Assembly: GCF_022436705.1 (NCBI RefSeq)
Contig: NZ_JAKUHT010000014.1
Coordinates: 1-64,000 of the forward strand
Reading direction: 5' to 3'
Length of the DNA stretch: 64,000 nt
Source of the DNA: Nocardioides sp. CFH 31398
GTDB taxonomy: Bacteria; Actinomycetota; Actinomycetes; Propionibacteriales; Nocardioidaceae
Positions within the stretch are counted from its first letter, which is position 1. Each line of letters starts with the position of its first letter. Below are positions 8,231 to 16,083 of the stretch, in pieces. The position numbers and the translations under genes were made by a program. The notes below the pieces were generated by a model. It made no database searches. It was not told the origin of the DNA and saw only the letters and a list, made by a program, of their open reading frames with translations.

Positions 8231-8292
8231 ACGACGCACCCTGCCCGGTTGCGCCCACGGCAAACGCGGGTGCGTGCACCGGCGCGCCGCCG

Positions 8293-8298
8293 TACGCT
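8293..8298 (+). promoter_or_regulatory. -10 hexamer, leaderless start
   Basis: TACGCT ends nine bases before the ATG of hflX; no ribosome site is seen in between, suggesting a leaderless transcript. Confidence 0.45.
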
Positions 8299-8307
8299 GG
8301 AACGCAC

Positions 8308-9831
8308 ATGAGTCATGCACACGACACCAGCCCCGACGTGGGACCCGCGACCTCGCTCGACGAGGACTTCAGCCTGAGCGACGAGCTCGCCGAGACCGAC
8401 GGCTGGGCCGACGAGGAGCCCGGCGGGCGTCCGGCGGCCCGACGCGGCGGCGCGGACGACCGCGACCCGACGACCGGTGAGGCCGACCTCGCCGACCGGC
8501 AGTCGCTGCGCCGCATCGCCGGGCTGCGCACCGAGCTCGAGGACATCACCGAGGTCGAGTACCGCCAGCTCCGCCTGGAGCGGGTCGTCCTGGTGGGGGT
8601 GTGGACGGAAGGCACCCAGGCCGACGCCGACAACTCGATGACCGAGCTCGCAGCGCTGGCGGAGACCGCCGGCTCCGAGGTCCTCGAGGCCATGACCCAG
8701 CGGCGCGGCAAGCCCGACCCCTCGACGTACATCGGGTCCGGCAAGGTGGCCGAGCTGACCCAGGTGGTCCGCGCGACGGGCGCCGACACCGTGATCTGCG
8801 ACGGCGAGCTCGCGCCGTCCCAGCTGAGGAACCTCGAGGACAAGACCGGCGTCAAGGTCGTCGACCGGACCGCGCTGATCCTCGACATCTTCGCGCAGCA
8901 CGCGAAGTCGAAGGAGGGCAAGGCGCAGGTCGAGCTCGCGCAGCTGCAGTACATGACCCAGCGCCTGCGCGGGTGGGGTGGCAACCTGTCCCGCCAGGCC
9001 GGTGGTCGGGCCGCCGGCGGTGAGGGCATCGGTGGTCGTGGTCCCGGTGAGACGAAGATCGAGACCGACCGTCGCCGGATCAGCGCCCGGATGTCGAAGC
9101 TGCGCCGCGAGCTGAAGGAGCTCGAGAGCACCCGCGAGGTGAAGCGGTCCGACCGCAAGCGCCACCAGGTCCCCAGCGTGGTCATCGCGGGCTACACGAA
9201 CGCCGGCAAGTCCAGCCTGCTGAACCGTCTGACGAAGGCGGGGGTGCTGGTCGAGGACGCGCTGTTCGCGACCCTGGACGCCACGACCCGCCGCACGACG
9301 ACCTCGGACGGCCGCGAGTACACGGTCTCCGACACCGTCGGCTTCGTCCGGCACCTGCCGCACCAGCTGGTCGAGGCGTTCCGCTCGACGCTGGAGGAGG
9401 TCGCCGACGCCGACCTCGTCCTGCACGTCGTGGACGGCTCGCACCCCGACCCGGAGGGACAGATCGCGGCGGTCCGCGCGGTGTTCGCCGACGTCGACGC
9501 CGCCGGGGTGCCCGAGCTCGTGGTCATCAACAAGGCGGACGCCGCCGACCCGATGGTGCTGGCGCGGCTGCGTCAGCGCGAGCCCGGGAGCCTGGTCGTC
9601 TCGGCCCGCACGGGGGAGGGGATCGAGGAGGCGCTCCGGGTCGTCGAGGGCGAGCTGCCCCGGCCTGCCGTGGCGTTCACCGCACTGGTGCCCTACGACC
9701 GGGGGGACCTGGTCGACCGGCTGCACCGCTTCGGTGAGATCGACTCGATGGAGCACACCGCCGAGGGCACGCGCCTCGTGGGCCGCGCCGAGCCCGCCCT
9801 GGCCGACGAGCTGGCGGCGTACGCCGTCTGA
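8308..9831 (+). CDS. hflX: ribosome-associated GTPase HflX
   Basis: HflX is a GTPase that binds the 50S subunit and splits stalled or hibernating 70S ribosomes after stress. The 507-residue protein has an acidic disordered N-terminus of about 65 residues, the HflX N-domain with STYIGSGKVAEL, a Gly-rich linker (GRGPGETKIETDRRR), G1 GYTNAGKS at 295-302, TVSDTVGFVRHLPHQLVEAFRSTLEE around G3, and the NKAD G4 motif. The acidic N-terminal extension is longer than in E. coli. It follows dapF in the conserved miaA-dapF-hflX order, here with three genes between. Confidence 0.95.
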   Translation: MSHAHDTSPDVGPATSLDEDFSLSDELAETDGWADEEPGGRPAARRGGADDRDPTTGEADLADRQSLRRIAGLRTELEDITEVEYRQLRLERVVLVGVWTEGTQADADNSMTELAALAETAGSEVLEAMTQRRGKPDPSTYIGSGKVAELTQVVRATGADTVICDGELAPSQLRNLEDKTGVKVVDRTALILDIFAQHAKSKEGKAQVELAQLQYMTQRLRGWGGNLSRQAGGRAAGGEGIGGRGPGETKIETDRRRISARMSKLRRELKELESTREVKRSDRKRHQVPSVVIAGYTNAGKSSLLNRLTKAGVLVEDALFATLDATTRRTTTSDGREYTVSDTVGFVRHLPHQLVEAFRSTLEEVADADLVLHVVDGSHPDPEGQIAAVRAVFADVDAAGVPELVVINKADAADPMVLARLRQREPGSLVVSARTGEGIEEALRVVEGELPRPAVAFTALVPYDRGDLVDRLHRFGEIDSMEHTAEGTRLVGRAEPALADELAAYAV

Positions 9832-9834
9832 GGC

Positions 9835-11013
9835 TCAGGCCGCGTGGGCCCCGCGGGAGCGGGTGCCCGCGCGCAGCACCGTCCTGACCACGAGGCCGGT
9901 CACCAGCGCCCAGAACGCGGAGCCGACGCCGAGGACGGCCACCCCGGACGCCGCGACCACGAGGCACGCGACCGCCGGGACCTGCTCGCCCGGCTGCGCC
10001 AGGGCCTCGCGCAGCGAGGCGGCGAGGGTGCCGAGCAGCGCCAGGCCGGCCGCGGACTGCACGACGCCGTCGGGTGCCGCCGCGACCAGGGAGGTGAGCG
10101 CGCCGCACCCGACCGCGATCAGCAGGTACGTCGTCGCCGCGCCCACCCCGGCGGGCCAGCGCCGCGCCGGGTCGGGGCCCGCCTCGGGCCCGGCGGTCAG
10201 CGCCGCGGTGATGGCGGCGAGGTTGACGGCGTGGCCGCCGAACGGGGCGGCCAGCAGCGTGCCGACCCCGGTGACGGTCATCGACTCCCGCCACGGCACC
10301 CGGTAGCCCAGGCCGGCCATCACCGCGACGCCGGGGACGTTCTGCGACGCCATCGTCACGACGTACAGCGGCAGGGCGACGCCGAGCAGCGCCCCCGCGC
10401 TCCAGGCCGGTGCGGTCAGGGTCAGGCTCGGGACGAGGTCGGCGGCCCGCAGCCCGTCGGCGGCCGTGAGGACGACGACGCCCAGCGCCACGGCCAACGC
10501 TCCCGGCACGGCCCACCGGGGGGCGAGCCGCAGGAGGACGAGCCAGCCGATCACCACGGGGGCGACCACGGCGGGGGACGCCGTCAGCGCCAGCACCGGC
10601 TCCACGCACAGGGGGAGCAGGACGCCGGCGAGCATGGCCCGGGCCAGCGGGACCGGGATCGCGGCGACCAGGTCGCCCAGCCGCGGGACGAGACCGGTCA
10701 GCACGACCAGGCCCCCGACGACGAGGAAGGCGCCCACCGCCGCGGGCCAGCCGCCGTCCACGGCGCCGGTGGTGACGAGCAGGGCCGCCCCGGGTGTCGA
10801 CCACGCCAGGGACAGGGGCGTCCGGTGGCGCACGCAGAGCCACAGCATGCCGAGGGCCTGGGCGACGCAGAGCGCGACCAGCCCGGACGCCGCCTGGCGG
10901 GGCGTCGCGCCGACGGCCGTCAGACCGGCGAGGACCACGACGAACGAGCTGCTGAACCCGACGACCGCGGCCACCACGCCGGCGGTCAGGGGAGCGGCCG
11001 CTGACCTGAGCAT
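9835..11013 (-). CDS. benE: BenE-type benzoate/H+ symporter
   Basis: A 392-residue polytopic protein with about 12 membrane helices, matching the BenE benzoate transporter family: PGAALLVTTGAVDGGWPAAVGAFLVVGGLVVLTG, the central VTMASQNVPGVAVMAGLGYRVP segment, and PFGGHAVNLAAITAALTAGPEA. It probably imports an aromatic acid with protons. The ATG at 11013 has GGGAGG nine bases upstream. No benzoate catabolic genes lie nearby, so the actual substrate is open. It is divergent from an XRE-cupin regulator, with two palindromes in the shared 71-bp region, so it is very likely the regulator's target. Confidence 0.88.
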   Translation of the reverse strand: MLRSAAAPLTAGVVAAVVGFSSSFVVVLAGLTAVGATPRQAASGLVALCVAQALGMLWLCVRHRTPLSLAWSTPGAALLVTTGAVDGGWPAAVGAFLVVGGLVVLTGLVPRLGDLVAAIPVPLARAMLAGVLLPLCVEPVLALTASPAVVAPVVIGWLVLLRLAPRWAVPGALAVALGVVVLTAADGLRAADLVPSLTLTAPAWSAGALLGVALPLYVVTMASQNVPGVAVMAGLGYRVPWRESMTVTGVGTLLAAPFGGHAVNLAAITAALTAGPEAGPDPARRWPAGVGAATTYLLIAVGCGALTSLVAAAPDGVVQSAAGLALLGTLAASLREALAQPGEQVPAVACLVVAASGVAVLGVGSAFWALVTGLVVRTVLRAGTRSRGAHAA

Positions 11014-11031
11014 CGCTATCGTCCTCCCGTG

Positions 11032-11049
11032 CGTTCGGTGCACCGAACG
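11032..11049. promoter_or_regulatory. 18-bp palindrome, candidate operator 1
   Basis: Perfect palindrome CGTTCGGTGCACCGAACG in the intergenic region shared by benE and the XRE-cupin regulator. Its GTTC/GAAC arms match those of the adjacent second palindrome, as expected for two binding sites of one dimeric HTH protein. Confidence 0.6.
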
Positions 11050-11064
11050 TTCCGTATGCGGAAC
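11049..11064. promoter_or_regulatory. 16-bp inverted repeat, candidate operator 2
   Basis: GTTCCG-TATG-CGGAAC directly abuts operator 1 and lies 20 bp before the regulator's ATG. The shared GTTC...GAAC ends suggest the same protein binds both, repressing benE and itself. Confidence 0.6.
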
Positions 11065-11084
11065 AGGTTAGGGGCGGAGGGGCG

Positions 11085-11615
11085 ATGACGACCACCGGAG
11101 GGCCCACCGGCGCGCGCATCCGCGCCGCCCGCGCCGAGCGCGGCCTGTCCCTCAGCGCCCTCGCCGCCGCGGCCGGTGTCGGCAAGGCGACGCTCTCGGA
11201 GCTCGAGGCCGGACGGCGCAACCCGACCCTCGACACGCTCTACGCGCTCGCCGGCCCCCTCGGCGTCCCCCTGGCCGCGCTCGTCGACGAGACCGTGCGG
11301 GAGGTGGGGGACGACGCCCTGACCTCCGTGCGGCTGCACGTGCTCGCCGAGCCGGAGCGCACCACGGAGGTGTACCTGGTCCGGGTGCGGCCCGGCGCCG
11401 TCCGCCGCTCACCCGCCCACGCCGCGGGGGCGACCGAGCAGCTCGTCGTCCTCGCCGGGACCGGTGAGCTCGAGGCGGAGGGCCGGACGGTGGCCCTGGC
11501 CCCCGGCGTCCACCACGCCTGGGCGGCCGACTCCGCGCACGCCTACCGGTGCACCTCGGACACCGAGCTGGTGGCGGTCGACGTCATCGTCACGCCGATC
11601 GTGCCCGGACCGTGA
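11085..11615 (+). CDS. XRE-family regulator with cupin sensor domain
   Basis: A 176-residue regulator. Residues about 10-65 form an XRE helix-turn-helix (IRAARAERGLSLSALAAAAGVGKATLSELE), and about 95-170 a small cupin fold with TEQLVVLAGTGELEAEGRTVALAPGVHHAWAADS. XRE-cupin proteins sense small molecules such as amines, amino acids or aromatic acids through the cupin. It is divergent from benE over a 71-bp region with two palindromes, so it probably controls the transporter and its own gene. The ligand is not evident from sequence. Confidence 0.88.
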   Translation: MTTTGGPTGARIRAARAERGLSLSALAAAAGVGKATLSELEAGRRNPTLDTLYALAGPLGVPLAALVDETVREVGDDALTSVRLHVLAEPERTTEVYLVRVRPGAVRRSPAHAAGATEQLVVLAGTGELEAEGRTVALAPGVHHAWAADSAHAYRCTSDTELVAVDVIVTPIVPGP

Positions 11616-11709
11616 CCTCGGGCGGCGGGACGGCCGGGAACCCCAGGTAGCCTTTGCCCGTTTGTTGCTACGGCAGTCCCGGTGTGTCCGTCGAAGATCG
11701 GTTGGTCCA

Positions 11710-14010
11710 TTGTCGCGCGGAGTCCTCGTCCGTCTGGTGCTCGTGCTCGGCCTCCTGGCCGGTTGCGCGGCCATCGCCCTGAACGTCTCGCCGCGACTGG
11801 GGCTGGACCTGCGGGGCGGCACCCAGATCGCCATCCAGGTCCTGCCGGACGAGAACGGTGACGAGCCGTCCACGGCCGACGTCGATCAGGTCCTCGAGGT
11901 GCTGCGCGGCCGCGTCGACAGCCTGGGCGTCGCCGAGCCGACCCTGTTGCGCCAGGGCTCCGACCAGATCCTCGTCGAGCTCCCCGACGTCCAGGACCCG
12001 CAGGAGGCGCAGGCCGTCCTCGGGCAGCAGGCGCAGCTGTCGATCCACGAGGTCGTCGGCGCCGCGCAGAGCCCCGACGCCGAGCCGAGCGAGGAGGGCA
12101 ACGAGGTCCTGCCGTCGGACTCCGGCGACGTCCTCGAGATCGGCCCCACCGTCATCCGCGGCACCGAGATCAGCGGCTCCGAGGCCGTGAACGACCCGAC
12201 CCAGGGCGGCGGCTGGGTCGTCAGCGTCGACTTCAACGGCGAGGGCGGCGCCACCTGGCAGGACATCACCGCCCGCGCGGCCTGCCAGGACGGCGTCCAG
12301 CGTCCCGCGACCGACCCGAAGCGCCGCGTGGCCATCGTCCTCGACGACCGCATCATCTCCTCGCCCCCGATGGCGGACGCCGTCACCTGCGCGGGCATCG
12401 GCGGCAACGCCACCCAGATCACCGGTGACTTCTCCTTCGAGGAGGCCGACAACCTCGCCGTCCTCATCGAGGGCGGCTCGCTGCCGTTCCCCGTCGAGGT
12501 CGCCTCCACACAGGTCACCGGGCCGACGCTCGGCGCCGACGCCATCCAGCAGTCCGCGCTGGCCGCGATCATCGGTCTCGCCGCGACCGCGATCTTCATC
12601 GGCCTCGTCTACCGCCTCGTCGGCTTCCTGGCCACGCTCGCGCTGACGTCGTACGCGCTGATCTCCTACGCGATCCTCGTCGCGCTCGGCTCGACCCTCA
12701 CCCTGCCCGGCCTCGCCGGCTTCGTGCTCGCCATCGGCATGGCGATCGACGCCAACGTGCTGGTGTTCGAGAGAGCGAGGGAGGAGTACCGCGACAACCC
12801 GCGGGCGGGCATGCGGCGCGCCCTGTCGATCGGCTTCAACAAGGCCTGGTCGGCGATCATCGACTCCAACCTGACCACCCTGATCGCGGCCGGCCTGCTG
12901 TTCTTCCTGGCCGCCGGCCCGGTGCGGGGCTTCGGCGTCACGCTGTCGATCGGCGTCGTCGCCTCGATGGTGTCGGCGCTGGTCATCGCCCGCGTGCTGA
13001 CCGAGGTGGGCGTCTCGCTGCCCTTCGTGCGCAAGCGCCCGAGGATCACGGGCCTCAGCGACGTCGGTCGGGTCCGCACCTGGCTGATGGAGAAGAACTT
13101 CCAGATCATGGCCAAGGCCAAGATTTGGCTGTCGATCGCCGCGGCGCTGGTCGTCATCGCCCTCGCCGGCATCGGCATCCAGGGCCTCAACCTGGGCGTG
13201 GAGTTCACCGGTGGCCGCACCATCGAGTACGACACCGCCCAGGCCATCGACGCGGACACCGCACGGGAGGTGGTGGCCGACGCCGGCTACCCCGAGGCCA
13301 CGGTGCAGTCCGTCGCGCAGGGCAACATCTCGGTCCGCGCCGGCGACCTGAGCCAGGACGACGTGACCACCATCAACGACGCCCTCGGCGACGCGGCGGG
13401 CGGCTCGCAGGTCCTCAACGACTCCGAGGTCGGGGCCTCGCTCGGTGAGCAGCTGCGCAACCAGGCGCTGATCGCCTTCGGCCTGGCCTTCCTGGGCCAG
13501 CTGATCTACATGGCCTTCCGGTTCAAGTGGACCTTCGGCCTGGCCGCGATCATCGCGATGATGCACGACGTCCTGCTGGTCGTCGGGCTCTTCGCCTGGC
13601 TCGGCAAGCCCATCGACGGCGTCTTCCTGGCCGCGGCCATGACCATCGTCGGTGTCTCGATCAACGACACCGTCGTGGTGTTCGACCGCATCCGCGAACG
13701 ATGGCGCCTGTCGCGGCCCGACGCGGTCTTCGCCGACGAGGCCAACACCGCCTGCCTGGAGACGACGCCGCGCACGATCAACACCGGCATCGGCATCATG
13801 TTCATCCTGGCCGCGCTGACCGTCCTCGGCGGCAGCTCGCTGGGCGACTTCTCGCTGGCGCTGCTGGTGGGTCTCGTGGTCGGGACGTTCTCCTCGGTCT
13901 TCGTGGCCACGCCGCTGACCGTCTTCTTCAACTCGAAGGCCCCGATGGCGCGGACCCAGAAGATCCGCCGCGCCGAGCGCGACCCGCAGGACACCGGCGC
14001 CGTCGTCTGA
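11710..14010 (+). CDS. secDF: fused protein-export protein SecDF
   Basis: A 766-residue fusion of the two RND-type proteins that pull preproteins through SecYEG with the proton gradient. The SecD half has the first helix, DLRGG, the periplasmic domain and AIGMAIDANVLVFERAREE; the SecF half begins at about 460 with GVEFTGG and has VSINDTVVVFDRIRE. Each half has six helices, and the membrane acidic residues are present, so it should be functional. Actinobacteria usually carry separate secD and secF beside yajC and ruvABC; here the gene stands alone. The start is uncertain: TTG 11710 precedes the first helix closely, whereas a TAGCCT hexamer at 11648 could give a leaderless TTG at 11662. Confidence 0.9.
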   Translation: MSRGVLVRLVLVLGLLAGCAAIALNVSPRLGLDLRGGTQIAIQVLPDENGDEPSTADVDQVLEVLRGRVDSLGVAEPTLLRQGSDQILVELPDVQDPQEAQAVLGQQAQLSIHEVVGAAQSPDAEPSEEGNEVLPSDSGDVLEIGPTVIRGTEISGSEAVNDPTQGGGWVVSVDFNGEGGATWQDITARAACQDGVQRPATDPKRRVAIVLDDRIISSPPMADAVTCAGIGGNATQITGDFSFEEADNLAVLIEGGSLPFPVEVASTQVTGPTLGADAIQQSALAAIIGLAATAIFIGLVYRLVGFLATLALTSYALISYAILVALGSTLTLPGLAGFVLAIGMAIDANVLVFERAREEYRDNPRAGMRRALSIGFNKAWSAIIDSNLTTLIAAGLLFFLAAGPVRGFGVTLSIGVVASMVSALVIARVLTEVGVSLPFVRKRPRITGLSDVGRVRTWLMEKNFQIMAKAKIWLSIAAALVVIALAGIGIQGLNLGVEFTGGRTIEYDTAQAIDADTAREVVADAGYPEATVQSVAQGNISVRAGDLSQDDVTTINDALGDAAGGSQVLNDSEVGASLGEQLRNQALIAFGLAFLGQLIYMAFRFKWTFGLAAIIAMMHDVLLVVGLFAWLGKPIDGVFLAAAMTIVGVSINDTVVVFDRIRERWRLSRPDAVFADEANTACLETTPRTINTGIGIMFILAALTVLGGSSLGDFSLALLVGLVVGTFSSVFVATPLTVFFNSKAPMARTQKIRRAERDPQDTGAVV

Positions 14011-14033
14011 CACACCGCGACCGCGGGTCGAGA

Positions 14034-14060
14034 CCCGGTCCCCTGTGGAGGGGGACCGGG
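14034..14060 (+). terminator. rho-independent-like hairpin after secDF
   Basis: A perfect 10-bp stem (CCCGGTCCCC with GGGGACCGGG) and a 7-base loop start 24 bases after the secDF stop. There is no T-tract, which is usual for GC-rich actinobacterial terminators. Confidence 0.6.
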
Positions 14061-14079
14061 CTCGGCTCGTGGCGGTGGC

Positions 14080-14085
14080 TAGGGT
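14080..14085 (+). promoter_or_regulatory. -10 hexamer, leaderless start
   Basis: TAGGGT ends six bases before the GTG of the helicase gene, leaving no room for a ribosome site; a leaderless transcript is likely. Confidence 0.45.
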
Positions 14086-14091
14086 TCTGCG

Positions 14092-16083
14092 GTGCCCGAC
14101 GACAGCCGCGTGAACGAGGTCCTCGAGGCCGCCGTGGCGGCCATCGGGGGCTCCACCCGGCCCGGGCAGGTGCAGATGGCGGAAGCCGTGGCGGCCTCCT
14201 TCGAGACCGGCGAGCACCTGCTGGTGCAGGCGGGGACCGGCACCGGGAAGTCGCTGGCCTACCTCGTCCCGTCGCTGCTGCGCGGCAAGCGGGTCGTGGT
14301 CGCCACCGCGACGCTCGCGCTGCAGCACCAGCTCGTCGAGCGTGACCTGCCCCGCCTCATGGACGCGGTCGGTGACCACCCGGCGCTCGACGACCTCGAC
14401 GCCGACCGGGCGTACGCCGTCCTCAAGGGCCGCTCGAACTACGCGTGCCTGCACCGCGTCCGCGAGGGCGTCCCCGACGACCAGGGGGCGTTGATCGACC
14501 TGCCGGAGGGCTCGCAGGGCGAGCAGGTCGTCGCGCTGCGCCAGTGGGTCGAGGAGCAGGCCGCCGACGGCGGGACGGGCGAGAAGGACAACGCCCCGCG
14601 ACACACGGACCGTGTCTGGCGCCAGGTCAGCGTGTCGGCCCGGGAGTGCCTCGGCGCGACCCGCTGCCCGTTCGGCGAGGAGTGCTTCGCCGAGCGGGCC
14701 AAGGAACGGGCCGCGAAGGCGCGCGTGGTCGTCACGAACCACTCGATGCTCGCCATCGACGCCATCGAGGGCGTCCCGATGATCCCCGAGTACGACGCTG
14801 TCGTGGTCGACGAGGCCCACGAGCTCGCCGCCCGCGTCACCCAGGCCGCGACCGACGAGCTGACCGTCCCCGAGGTCGAGCGCGTCGCCCGCCGGGTCCA
14901 GCGCCACGTGGCCGACAAGGACGGCGACGACCCGGCGGAGGATCTCCTCGACGCCGCCGCGGCGCTGCGGGCCGCGATCGACGAGTGCCCCGAGGGCCGC
15001 CTCGACCCGCCGCCGCAGGACGTCGCCGACGCGCTCGTCCTCGTCCGCGACGCCGTCCGCGCCTGCCTGTCGGCGATGCCGAAGGAGGCCGGTGGCGGCG
15101 ACTCCGACCCCGGCCGGCAGCAGGCCAAGGCCTGGCTGTCGGACCTCTTCGACCACGCCGAGCGGATGGCGAAGGGCTCGGAGCACGACGTCCTGTGGCA
15201 TGCCCGCGGCCGCGATCGCATCCCCGCCCGCCTGTGCGTGGCGCCGCTGCACGTCGCCGGCACGGTGCGCAGCGGGCTGCTCGAGGAGAAGACCGTCGTC
15301 CTGACCAGCGCCACCCTGCGGCTCGGGGGCGACTTCCGCGCGGTCGCCTCCGGTCTGGGGCTCCGTCCGGACGACGAGCTGGGCTGGCAGGGCATCGACG
15401 TCGGCTCTCCCTTCGACTACGCCCGCCAGGGGATCCTGTACGTCGCCCGCCACCTGCCCCCGCCCGGCCGCGACGGCCTCGGCGCGGCGCAGCTCGACGA
15501 GCTGGCCGAGCTCGTCGACGCCGCGGACGGCCGCACCCTCGGGTTGTTCTCCTCACGCCGCGCCGCCGAGGCGGCCGCCGAGGGGCTGCGGGACCGCCTT
15601 CCGCACCTGACGACCCTCGCGCAGGGCGAGGCCCAGCTCGGTGAGCTCGCCGCCCAGTTCGTGTCGGACCCGCACACCTGCCTGTTCGGCACCCTCAGCC
15701 TGTGGCAGGGCCTCGACGTCCCCGGCGACACCTGCCAGCTCGTCGTCATCGACCGCATCCCGTTCCCCCGCCCGGACGACCCGCTGACGTCGGCCCGGCA
15801 GAAGGCCGCCGACGCGGCGGGCGGCAACGGCTTCATGCAGGTCGCGGCCACCCACGCCGCCCTGCTCCTCGCGCAGGGAGCCGGCCGGCTGATCCGCAGC
15901 ACGGACGACCGCGGCGTCGTCGCCGTCCTCGACCCCCGGCTCGCCACGGCCCGGTACGGCGGGTTCCTCCGCGCCGGCCTGCCGCCGATGTGGCCGACGT
16001 CCGACCCGGCGGTCGTTCGCTCCGCGCTGTCCCGACTCGCCGCAGCCGCGGGCTCGCCGGTCGCGCCGACCTCGAAGGTCTAG
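14092..16083 (+). CDS. dinG: DinG/XPD-family ATP-dependent DNA helicase
   Basis: A 663-residue superfamily-2 helicase of the DinG type, which unwinds 5'-3' and handles R-loops, flaps and other repair intermediates. Walker A GTGTGKS is at 48-54 and the DEAH box at 240-243 (VVVDEAHE). Four Cys between motifs Ia and II (Cys119, 186, 192, 198) match the XPD-like 4Fe-4S cluster, and C-terminal motifs LTSATLR, SLWQGLDVPG and QGAGRLIRS are complete. Actinobacterial DinG-like helicases of this size lack the exonuclease domain of the Firmicute form. The stop TAG is shared, as the palindrome CTAG, with the convergent HNH gene. Confidence 0.9.
   Translation: MPDDSRVNEVLEAAVAAIGGSTRPGQVQMAEAVAASFETGEHLLVQAGTGTGKSLAYLVPSLLRGKRVVVATATLALQHQLVERDLPRLMDAVGDHPALDDLDADRAYAVLKGRSNYACLHRVREGVPDDQGALIDLPEGSQGEQVVALRQWVEEQAADGGTGEKDNAPRHTDRVWRQVSVSARECLGATRCPFGEECFAERAKERAAKARVVVTNHSMLAIDAIEGVPMIPEYDAVVVDEAHELAARVTQAATDELTVPEVERVARRVQRHVADKDGDDPAEDLLDAAAALRAAIDECPEGRLDPPPQDVADALVLVRDAVRACLSAMPKEAGGGDSDPGRQQAKAWLSDLFDHAERMAKGSEHDVLWHARGRDRIPARLCVAPLHVAGTVRSGLLEEKTVVLTSATLRLGGDFRAVASGLGLRPDDELGWQGIDVGSPFDYARQGILYVARHLPPPGRDGLGAAQLDELAELVDAADGRTLGLFSSRRAAEAAAEGLRDRLPHLTTLAQGEAQLGELAAQFVSDPHTCLFGTLSLWQGLDVPGDTCQLVVIDRIPFPRPDDPLTSARQKAADAAGGNGFMQVAATHAALLLAQGAGRLIRSTDDRGVVAVLDPRLATARYGGFLRAGLPPMWPTSDPAVVRSALSRLAAAAGSPVAPTSKV

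Noticed and set aside
11668..15453. Very long minus-strand open frame (over 1,200 residues) antisense to secDF and the helicase
   Set aside because: It lies wholly opposite to two genes with complete family motifs; the translated product is rich in Asp, Gly, Arg and His without domain features, a typical shadow in very GC-rich DNA.
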